Shown here piece after piece: positions 51,813 to 63,400 of a DNA stretch of 64,000 bases; the stretch's first letter is position 1; every line of letters starts with the position of its first letter. The position numbers and the translations under genes were made by a program. The stretch lies in contig OZ038532.1 of NCBI GenBank assembly GCA_964036665.1, positions 13,534,537 to 13,598,536 on the forward strand, given 5' to 3'. Below the pieces are notes generated by a model. That model was given only the letters and a program-made list of their open reading frames with translations. It made no database searches and was not told the origin of the DNA. The DNA is from Gordius sp. MW1. Taxonomy: Eukaryota; Nematomorpha; Gordioida; Gordea; Gordiidae.

Positions 51813-54557
51813 AATCGAGGATAATAGGATTCTCAAATTGGCTTACTTTTATATATTTTTTCATGCTCTTTCACATAGAATTGAAAAAAATAAATATTTT
51901 TACCTTAAAATTTTTCACATATTTTTCTTAGAACCGTATTCATCCGATGAAAGTTGTCGTTTTCAGACGTGGTTTCTATGATCCCAAGTAAAAATTTATC
52001 AGAATCAGAAAACTATTACTTTAAAATCATGATCGCATAGTGCATTTTTGAAAAATTAAGCACTCACGTTGCGATACAACAAACTAATCGCAACAATAAA
52101 ACGTTGTCTTTTGTCAAAATGATAGTTCTCGCAGCTTAAAACCTTTTTTCGGAAGTCAATCGAGGATAACAGGATTCTCAATTTGGCTTACTTTTATATA
52201 TTTTTTCATGCTCTTTCACATAGAATCGAAAAAAATAAATATTTTTACCTCAAAATTTTTCACATATTTTTCTTTCAACCGTATGCATCCGATGAAAGTT
52301 GTCGTTTTCAGACGTGGTTTCGATATAAAAAGTAAAAATTTATCAGAATCAGAAAACTATTACTTTAAAATCATGATCGCATAGTGCATTTTTTAAAAAT
52401 TAAGCACTCACGTTGCGATACGACAAACTAATCGCAACAATAAAACGTTGTCTTTTGTCAAAATGATAGTTCTCGCAGCTTAAAACCTCTTTTCGGAAGT
52501 CAATCGAGGATAATAGGATTCTCAAATTGGCTTACTTTTATATATTTTTTCATGCTCTTTCACATAGAATTGAAAAAAATAAATATTTTTACCTTAAAAT
52601 TTTTCACATATTTTTCTTAGAACCGTATTCATCCGATGAAAGTTGTCGTTTTCAGACGTGGTTTCTATGATCCCAAGTAAAAATTTATAAAAATCAGAAA
52701 ACTATTACTTTAAAATCATGATCGCATAGTGCATTTTTGAAAAATTAAGCACTCACGTTGCGATACAACAAACTAATCGCAACAATAAAACGTTGTCTTT
52801 TATCAAAATGATAGTTCTCGCAGCTTAAAACCTTTTTTCGGAAGTCAATCGAGGATAATAGGATTCTCAATTTGGCTTACTTTTATATATTTTTTCATGC
52901 CCTTTCACATAGAATCGAAAAAAATAATATTTTTACCTCAAAATTTTTCACATATTTTTCTTTCAACCGTATGCATCCGATGAAAGTTGTCGTTATCAGA
53001 CCTGGTTTCGATATAAAAAGTAAAAATTTATCAGAATCAGAAAACTATTACTTTAAAATCATGATCGCATAGTGCATTTTTGAAAAATTAAGCACTCGCG
53101 TTGCGATACAACAAACTAATCGCAACAATAAAACGTTGTCTTTTGTCAAAATGATAGTTCTCGCAGCTTAAAACCTCTTTTCGGAAGTCAATCGAGGATA
53201 ATAGGATTCTCAAATTGGCTTACTTTTATATATTTTTTCATGCTCTTTCACATAGAATTGAAAAAATAAATATTTTTACCTCAAAATTTTTCACATATTT
53301 TTCTTTGAACCGTATTCATCCGATGAAAGTTGTCGTTTTCAGACGTGGTTTCTATGATCTTAAGTAAAAATTTATCAGAATCTGAAAACTATTACTTTGA
53401 AATCATGATCGCATAGAGCCATTTTCAAAAATTAAGCATCACGTTGCGATACAACAAACTAATCGCAACAATAAAACGTTGTCTTTTGTCAAAATGATAG
53501 TTCTTGCAGCTTAAAACCTCTTTTCGGAAGTCAATCGAGGATAATAGGATTCTCAAATTGGCTTACTTTTATATATTTTTTCATGCTCTTTCACATAGAA
53601 TCGAAAAAAATAAATATTTTTACCTCAAAATTTTTCACATATTTTTCTTTCAACCGTATGCATCCGATGAAAGTTGTCGTTTTCAGACGTGGTTTCGATG
53701 ATAAAAAGTAAAAATTTATCAGAATCAGAAAACTATTACTTTAAAATCATGATCGCATAGTGCATTTTTGAAAAATTAAGCACTCACGTTGCGATACAAC
53801 AAACTAATCGCAACAATAAAACGTTGTCTTTTGTCAAAATGATAGTTCTCGCAGCTTAAAACCTTTTTTCGGAAGTCAATCGAGGATAATAAGATTCTCA
53901 AATTGGCTTAATATTTTTTTATGCTCTTTCACATAGAATCGAAAAAAATAAATATTTTTACCTCAAAATTTTCACATATTTTTCTTTAAAACGTATGCAT
54001 CAGATGAAAGTTGTCGTTTTCAGACGTGGTTTCGATGATCCCAAGTAAAAATTTATCAGAATCAGAGAAATGTTACTTTGAAATCATGATCGCATAGTGC
54101 ATTTTTGAAAAATTAAACACTCACGTTGCGATACAACAAACTAATCGCAACAATAAAACGTTGTCTTTTGTCAAAATGATAGTTCTCGCAGCTTAAAACC
54201 TCTTTTCGGAAGTCAATCGAGGATAATAGGATTCTCAAATTGGCTTACTTTTATATATTTTTTCATGCTCTTTCACATAGAATTGAAAAAAATAAATATT
54301 TTTACCTCATAATTTTTCACATATTTTTCTTTGAACCGTATTCATCCGATGAAAGTTGTCGTTTTCAGACGTGGTTTCTATGATCCCAAGTTAAAATTTA
54401 TCAGAATCAGAGAAATGTTACTTTAAAATCATGATCGCATAGTGCATTTTTGAAAAATTAAGCACTCACGTTGCGATACAACAAACATCGCAACAATAAA
54501 ACGTTGTCTTTTGTCAAAATGATAGTTCTCGCAGCTTAAAACCTCTTTTCGGAAGTC
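51813..54557. repeat. Block B, copy 2 (eight monomers, 2,745 bp)
   Basis: Monomer starts: 51813, 52158, 52502, 52847, 53190, 53533, 53878, 54215, each exactly 2,745 bp after its partner in copy 1. I saw only three differences: GCCATTTTC versus GCCACTTTC near 50674, CAGACCTGG near 53000 versus CAGACGTGG, and GACGTGG versus GACGTAG near 51288. It is one of the youngest duplications in the window. Confidence 0.94.
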
Positions 54558-57308
54558 AATCGAGGATAATAGGATTCTCAAATTGGCTTACTTTTATATA
54601 TTTTTTCATGCTCTTTCACATAGAATTGAAAAAAATAAATATTTTTACCTTAAAATTTTTCACGTATTTTTCTTTGAACCGTATTCATCCGATGAAAGTT
54701 GTCGTTTTCAGACGTGGTTTCTATGATCCCAAGTAAAAATTTATCAGAATCAGAGAAATGTTACTTTGAAATCATGATCGCATAGTGCATTTTTGAAAAA
54801 TTAAACACTCACGTTGCGATACAACAAACTAATCGCAACAATAAAACGTTGTCTTTTGTTAAAATGATCGTTCTTGCAGCTTAAAACCTCTTTTCGGAAG
54901 TCAATCGAGGATAATAGGATTCTCAAATTATCTTACTTTTATATATTTTTTTATGCTCTTTCACATAGAATCAAAAAAAATAAATATTTTTACCTTAAAA
55001 TTTTTCACGTATTTTTCTTTGAACCGTATTCATCCGATGAAAGTTGTCGTTTTCAGACGTGGTTTCTATGATCCCAAGTTAAAATTTATCAGAATCAGAA
55101 AACTATTACTTTAAAATCATGATCGCATAGTGCATTTTTGAAAAATTAAGCACTCACGTTGCGATACAACAAACTAATCGCAACAATAAAACGTTGTCTT
55201 TTGTCAAAATGATAGTTCTCGCAGCTTAAAACCTTTTTTCGGAAGTCAATCGAGGATAATAAGATTCTCAAATTGGCTTACTTTTATATATTTTTTCATG
55301 CTCTTTCACATAGAATCGAAAAAAATAAATATTTTTACCTCAAAATTTTCACATATTTTTCTTTCAAACGTATGCATCAGATGAAAGTTGTCGTTTTCAG
55401 ACGTGGTTTCGATGATCCCAAGTAAAAATTTTTTAGAATCAGAGAAATGTTACTTTGAAATCATGATCGCATAGTGCATTTTTAATTAAACACTCACGTT
55501 GCGATACAACAAACTAATCGCAACAATAAAACGTTGTCTTTTGTTAAAATGATCGTTCTTGCAGCTTAAAACCTCTTATCGGAAGTCAATCGAGGATAAT
55601 AGGATTCTCAAATTGGCTTACTTTTATATATTTTTTCATGCTCTTTCACATAGAATTGAAAAAAATAAATATTTTTATCTTAAAATTTTTTACGTATTTT
55701 TCTTTGAACCGTATTCATCCGATGAAAGTTGTCGTTTTCAGACGTGGTTTCTATGATCCCAAGTTAAAATTTATCAGAATCAGAGAAATGTTACTTTAAA
55801 ATCATGATCGCATAGTGCATTTTTGAAAAATTAAGCACTCACGTTGCGATACAACAAACTAATCGCAACAATAAAACATTGTCTTTTGTCAAAATGATAG
55901 TTCTCGCAGCTTAAAACCTCTTTTCGGAAGTCAATCTAGGATAATAGGATTCTCAAATTGGCTTACTTTTATATATTTTTTCATGCTCTTTCACATAGAA
56001 TTGAAACAAATAAATATTTTTACCTTTCATTTTTCACGTATTTTTCTTTGAACCGTATTCATCCGATGAAAGTTGTCGTTTTCAGACGTGGTTTCTATGA
56101 TCCCAAGTTAAAATTTATCAGAATCAGAAAACTATTACTTTAAAATCATGATCGCATAGTGCATTTTTGAAAAATTAAGCACTCACGTTGCGATACAACA
56201 AACTAATCGCAACAATAAAACGTTGTCTTTTGTCAAAATGATAGTTCTCGCAGCTTAAAACCTTTTTTCGGAAGTCAATCGAGGATAATAGGATTCTCAA
56301 ATTGGCTTACTTTTATATATTTTTTCATGCTCTTTCATATAGAATCGAAAAAAATAAATATTTTTACCTCAAAATTTTCACATATTTTTCTTTCAAACGT
56401 ATGCATCCGATGAAAGTTGTCGTTTTCAGACGTGGTTTCGATGATCCCAAGTAAAAATTTATCAGAATCAGAGAAATGTTACTTTGAAATCATGATCGCA
56501 TAGTGCATTTTTGAAAAATTAAACACTCACGTTGCGATACAACAAACTAATCGCAACAATAAAGCGTTGTCTTATGTTAAAATGATCGTTCTTGCAGCTT
56601 AAAACCTCTTTTCGGAAGTCAATCGAGGATAATAGGATTCTCAAATTGGCTTACTTTTATATATTTTTTTATGCTCTTTCACATAGAATCGAAAAAAATA
56701 AATATCTTTACCTCAAAATTTTCACATATTTTTCTTTCAAACGTATGCATCAGATGAAAGTTGTCGTTTTCAGACGTGGTTTCGATGATCCCAAGTAAAA
56801 ATTTATCAGCATCAGAGAAATGTTACTTTGAAATCATGATCGCATAGTGCATTTTTGAAAAATTAAACACTCACGTTGCGATACAACAAACTAATCGCAA
56901 CAATAAAACGTTGTCTTTTGTCAAAATGATAGTTCTCGCAGCTTAAAACCTCTTTTCGGAAGTCAATCGAGGATAACAGGATTCTCAAATTGGCTTACTT
57001 TTATATATTTTTTCATGCTCTTTCACATAGAATCGAAAAAAATAAATATTTTTACCTCAAAATTTTTCACATATTTTTCTTTCGACCGTATGCATCCGAT
57101 GAAAGTTGTCGTTTTCAGACGTGGTTTCGATGATAAAAAGTAAAAATTTATCAGAATCAGAAAACTATTACTTTGAAATCATGATCGCATAGAGCCATTT
57201 TCAAAAATTAAGCATCACGTTGCGATACAACAAACTAATCGCAACAATAAAACGTTGTCTTTTGTCAAAATGATAGTTCTCGCAGCTTAAAACCTCTTTT
57301 CGGAAGTC
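54558..57308. repeat. Block A, copy 2 (eight monomers, 2.75 kb)
   Basis: Monomer starts: 54558, 54903, 55248, 55588, 55933, 56277, 56621, 56965. It carries all the rare markers of 46320-49067. It lacks several changes private to that copy and has at least one of its own (AAATATCTTTACC near 56700). It is followed by a third copy of block B, as the first A copy is followed by the first B copy. Confidence 0.92.
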
Positions 57309-59718
57309 AATCGAGGATAATAGGATTCTCAAATTGGCTTACTTTTATATATTTTTTCATGCTCTTTCACATAGAATTGAAAAAAATAAATATTTTTACC
57401 TTAAAATTTTTCACATATTTTTCTTAGAACCGTATTCATCCGATGAAAGTTGTCGTTTTCAGACGTGGTTTCTATGATCCCAAGTAAAAATTTATCAGAA
57501 TCAGAAAACTATTACTTTAAAATCATGATCGCATAGTGCATTTTTGAAAAATTAAGCACTCACGTTGCGATACAACAAACTAATCGCAACAATAAAACGT
57601 TGTCTTTTGTCAAAATGATAGTTCTCGCAGCTTAAAACCTTTTTTCGGAAGTCAATCGAGGATAACAGGATTCTCAATTTGGCTTACTTTTATATATTTT
57701 TTCATGCTCTTTCACATAGAATCGAAAAAAATAAATATTTTTACCTCAAAATTTTTCACATATTTTTCTTTCAACCGTATGCATCCGATGAAAGTTGTCG
57801 TTTTCAGACGTGGTTTCGATATAAAAAGTAAAAATTTATCAGAATCAGAAAACTATTACTTTAAAATCATGATCGCATAGTGCATTTTTTAAAAATTAAG
57901 CACTCACGTTGCGATACGACAAACTAATCGCAACAATAAAACGTTGTCTTTTGTCAAAATGATAGTTCTCGCAGCTTAAAACCTCTTTTCGGAAGTCAAT
58001 CGAGGATAATAGGATTCTCAAATTGGCTTACTTTTATATATTTTTTCATGCTCTTTCACATAGAATTGAAAAAAATAAATATTTTTACCTTAAAATTTTT
58101 CACATATTTTTCTTAGAACCGTATTCATCCGATGAAAGTTGTCGTTTTCAGACGTGGTTTCTATGATCCCAAGTAAAAATTTATAAAAATCAGAAAACTA
58201 TTACTTTAAAATCATGATCGCATAGTGCATTTTTGAAAAATTAAGCACTCACGTTGCGATACAACAAACTAATCGCAACAATAAAACGTTGTCTTTTATC
58301 AAAATGATAGTTCTCGCAGCTTAAAACCTTTTTTCGGAAGTCAATCGAGGATAATAGGATTCTCAATTTGGCTTACTTTTATATATTTTTTCATGCCCTT
58401 TCACATAGAATCGAAAAAAATAATATTTTTACCTCAAAATTTTTCACATATTTTTCTTTCAACCGTATGCATCCGATGAAAGTTGTCGTTATCAGACGTG
58501 GTTTCGATATAAAAAGTAAAAATTTATCAGAATCAGAAAACTATTACTTTAAAATCATGATCGCATAGTGCATTTTTGAAAAATTAAGCACTCGCGTTGC
58601 GATACAACAAACTAATCGCAACAATAAAACGTTGTCTTTTGTCAAAATGATAGTTCTCGCAGCTTAAAACCTCTTTTCGGAAGTCAATCGAGGATAATAG
58701 GATTCTCAAATTGGCTTACTTTTATATATTTTTTCATGCTCTTTCACATAGAATTGAAAAAAATAAATATTTTTACCTCAAAATTTTTCACATATTTTTC
58801 TTTGAACCGTATTCATCCGATGAAAGTTGTCGTTTTCAGACGTGGTTTCTATGATCTTAAGTAAAAATTTATCAGAATCTGAAAACTATTACTTTGAAAT
58901 CATGATCGCATAGAGCCATTTTCAAAAATTAAGCATCACGTTGCGATACAACAAACTAATCGCAACAATAAAACGTTGTCTTTTGTCAAAATGATAGTTC
59001 TCGCAGCTTAAAACCTCTTTTCGGAAGTCAATCGAGGATAATAGGATTCTCAAATTGGCTTACTTTTATATATTTTTTCATGCTCTTTCACATAGAATCG
59101 AAAAAAATAAATGTTTTTACCTCAAAATTTTTCACATATTTTTCTTTCAACCGTATGCATCCGATGAAAGTTGTCGTTTTCAGACGTGGTTTCGATGATA
59201 AAAAGTAAAAATTTATCAGAATCAGAAAACTATTACTTTAAAATCATGATCGCATAGTGCATTTTTGAAAAATTAAGCACTCACGTTGCGATACAACAAA
59301 CTAATCGCAACAATAAAACGTTGTCTTTTGTCAAAATGATAGTTCTCGCAGCTTAAAACCTTTTTTCGGAAGTCAATCGAGGATAATAAGATTCTCAAAT
59401 TGGCTTACTTTTATATATTTTTTTATGCTCTTTCACATAGAATCGAAAAAAATAAATATTTTTACCTCAAAATTTTCACATATTTTTCTTTCAAACGTAT
59501 GCATCAGATGAAAGTTGTCGTTTTCAGACGTGGTTTCGATGGTCCCAAGTAAAAATTTATCAGAATCAGAGAAATGTTACTTTGAAATCATGATCGCATA
59601 GTGCATTTTTGAAAAATTAAACACTCACGTTGCGATACAACAAACTAATCGCAACAATAAAACGTTGTCTTTTGTTAAAATGATCGTTTTTGCAGCTTAA
59701 AACCTCTTTTCGGAAGTC
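57309..59718. repeat. Block B, copy 3, right end replaced (seven monomers)
   Basis: Monomer starts: 57309, 57654, 57998, 58343, 58686, 59030, 59375. It follows block B in order and offset (8,241-8,242 bp from copy 1). It keeps full-length CTTACTTTTATATATT in the monomer at 59375, where copies 1 and 2 have the shortened GGCTTAATATT, so the 337-bp form is specific to the B/B' pair. The right end of that monomer changes to GTTAAAATGATCG and TTTTTGCAGC, and the next monomer is not the expected CATAATTTTT copy. Confidence 0.9.
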
Positions 59719-60404
59719 AATCGAGGATAATAGGATTCTCAAATTGGCTTCCTTTTATATATTTTTTCATGCTCTTTCACATAGAATTGAAAAAAATAAA
59801 TATTTTCACCTTAAAATTTTTTACGTATTTTTCTTTGAACCGTATTCATCCGATGAAAGTTGTCTTTCAGACGTGGTTTCTATGATCCCAAGTTAAAATT
59901 TATCAGAATCAGAGAAATGTTACTTTAAAATCATGATCGCATAGTGCATTTTTGAAAAATTAAGCACTCACGTTGCGATACAACAAACTAATCGCAACAA
60001 TAAAACATTGTCTTTTGTCAAAATGATAGTTCTCGCAGCTTAAAACCTCTTTTCGGAAGTCAATCGAGGATAATAGGATTCTCAAATTGGCTTCCTTTTA
60101 TATATTTTTTCATGCTCTTTCACATAGAATTGAAAAAAATAAATATTTTCACCTTAAAATTTTTTACGTATTTTTCTTTGAACCGTATTCATCCGATGAA
60201 AGTTGTCTTTCAGACGTGGTTTCTATGATCCCAAGTTAAAATTTATCAGAATCAGAGAAATGTTACTTTAAAATCATGATCGCATAGTGCATTTTTGAAA
60301 AATTAAGCACTCACGTTGCGATACAACAAACTAATCGCAACAATAAAACATTGTCTTTTGTCAAAATGATAGTTCTCGCAGCTTAAAACCTCTTTTCGGA
60401 AGTC
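59719..60404. repeat. Two adjacent, apparently identical 343-bp monomers
   Basis: Monomers at 59719-60061 and 60062-60404 agree at every position I compared. They share GGCTTCCTTTTAT, TATTTTCACCTTAAAA, TTTTTTACG, the 2-bp-shortened GTTGTCTTTCAGACG, CCCAAGTTAAAA and AAAACATTG. This is a one-monomer tandem duplication. The same subtype, with GGCTTAC instead of GGCTTCC, reappears at the right edge of the window at 63844. Confidence 0.93.
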
Positions 60405-63400
60405 AATCGAGGATAATAGGATTCTCAAATTGGCTTACTTTTATATATTTTTTCATGCTCTTTCACATAGAATTGAAAAAAATAAATATTTTTACCTTGA
60501 AATTTTTCACGTATTTTTCTTTGAACGTATTCATCCGATGAAAGTTGTCGTTTTCAGACGTGGTTTCTATGATCCCAAGTAAAAATTTATCAGAATCAGA
60601 AAACTATTACTTTAAAATCATGATCGCATAGTGCATTTTTGAAAAATTAAGCACTCACGATGCGATACAACAAACTAATCGCAACAATAAAACGTTGTCT
60701 TTTGTCAAAATGATAGTTCTCGCAGCTTAAAACCTTTTTTCGGAAGTCAATCGAGGATAATAGGATTCTCAATTTGGCTTACTTTTATATATTTTTTCAT
60801 GCTCTTTCACATAGAATCGAAAAAAATAAATATTTTTACCTCAAAATTTTTCACATATTTTTCTTTCAACCGTATGCATCCGATGAAAGTTGTCGTTTTC
60901 AGACGTGGTTTCGATATAAAAAGTAAAAATTTATCAGAATCAGAAAACTATTACTTTAAAATCATGATCGCATAGTGCATTTTTTAAAAATTAAGCACTC
61001 ACGTTGCGATACGACAAACTAATCGCAACAATAAAACGTTGTCTTTTGTCAAAATGATAGTTCTCGCAGCTTAAAACCTCTTTTCGGAAGTCAATCGAGG
61101 ATAATAGGATTCTCAAATTGGCTTACTTTTATATATTTTTTCATGCTCTTTCACATAGAATTGAAAAAAATAAATATTTTTACCTTAAAATTTTTCACAT
61201 ATTTTTCTTAGAACCGTATTCATCCGATGAAAGTTGTCGTTTTCAGACGTGGTTTCTATGATCCCAAGTAAAAATTTATCAAAATCAGAAAACTATTACT
61301 TTAAAATCATGATCGCATAGTGCATTTTTGAAAAATTAAGCACCCACGTTGCGATACAAACTAATCGCAACAATAAAACGTTGTCTTTTGTCAAAATGAT
61401 AGTTCTCGCAGCTTAAAACCTTTTTTCGGAAGTCAATCGAGGATAATAGGATTCTCAATTTGGCTTACTTTTACATATTTTTTCATGCTCTTTCACATAG
61501 AATCGAAAAAAATAAATATTTTTACCTCAAAAATTTTCACATATTTTTCTTTCAACCGTATGCATCCGATGAAAGTTGTCGTTTTCAGACGTGGTTTCGA
61601 TATAAAAAGTAAAAATTTATCAGAATCAGAAAACTATTACTTTAAAATCATGATCGCATAGTGCATTTTTGAAAAATTAAGCACTCACGTTGCGATACAA
61701 CAAACTAATCGCAACAATAAAACGTTGTCTTTTGTCAAAATGATAGTTCTCGCAGCTTAAAACCTCTTTTCGGAAGTCAATCGAGGATAATAGGATTCTC
61801 AAATTGGCTTACTTTTATATATTTTTTCATGCTCTTTCACATAGAATTGAAAAAAATAAATATTTTTACCTCAAAATTTTTCACATATTTTTCTTTGAAC
61901 CGTATTCATCCGATGAAAGTTGTCGTTTTCAGACGTGGTTTCTATGATCCCAAGTAAAAATTTATCAGAATCTGAAAACTATTACTTTGAAATCATGATC
62001 GCATAGAGGCATTTTCAAAAATTAAGCATCACGTTGCGATACAACAAACTAATCGCAACAATAAAACGTTGTCTTTTGTCAAAATGATAGTTCTCGCAGC
62101 TTAAAACCTCTTTTCGGAAGTCAATCGAGGATAATAGGATTCTCAAATTGGCTTACTTTTATATATTTTTTCATGCTCTTTCACATAGAATCGAAAAAAA
62201 AAATATTTTTACCTCAAAATTTTTCACATATTTTTCTTTCAACCGTATGCATCCGATGAAAGTTGTCGTTTTCAGACGTGGTTTCGATGATAAAAAGTAA
62301 AAATTTATCAGAATCAGAAAACTATTACTTTAAAATCATGATCGCATAGTGCATTTTTGAAAAATTAAGCACTCACGTTGCGATACAACAAACTAATCGC
62401 AACAATAAAACGTTGTCTTTTGTCAAAATGATAGTTCTCGCAGCTTAAAACCTTTTTTCGGAAGTCAATCGAGGATAATAGGATTCTCAATTTGGCTTAC
62501 TTTTATATATTTTTTCATGCTCTTTCACATAGAATCGAAAAAAATAAATATTTTTACCTCAAAATTTTTCACATATTTTTCTTTCAACCGTATGCATCCG
62601 ATGAAAGTTGTCGTTTTCAGACGTGGTTTCGATATAAAAAGTAAAAATTTATCAGAATCAGAAAACTATTACTTTAAAATCATGATCGCATAGTGCATTT
62701 TTGAAAAATTAAGCACTCACGTTGCGATACAACAAACTAATCGCAACAATAAAACGTTGTCTTTTGTCAAAATGATAGTTCTCGCAGCTTAAAACCTCTT
62801 TTCGGAAGTCAATCGAGGATAATAGGATTCTCAAATTGGCTTACTTTTATATATTTTTTCATGCTCTTTCACATAGAATTGAAAAAAATAAATATTTTTA
62901 CCTCAAAATTTTTCACATATTTTTCTTTGAACCGTATTCATCCGATGAAAGTTGTCGTTTTCAGACGTGGTTTCTATGATCCCAAGTAAAAATTTATCAG
63001 AATCTGAAAACTATTACTTTGAAATCATGATCGCATAGAGCCATTTTCAAAAATTAAGCATCACGTTGCGATACAACAAACTAATCGCAACAATAAAACG
63101 TTGTCTTTTGTCAAAATGATAGTTCTCGCAGCTTAAAACCTCTTTTCGGAAGTCAATCGAGGATAATAGGATTCTCAAATCGGCTTACTTTTATATATTT
63201 TTTCATGCTCTTTCACATAGAATCGAAAAAAAAAAATATTTTTACCTCAAAATTTTTCACATATTTTTCTTTCAACCGTATGCATCCGATGAAAGTTGTC
63301 GTTTTCAGACGTGGTTTCGATGATAAAAAGTAAAAATTTATCAGAATCAGAAAACTATTACTTTAAAATCATGATCGCATAGTGCATTTTTGAAAAATTA

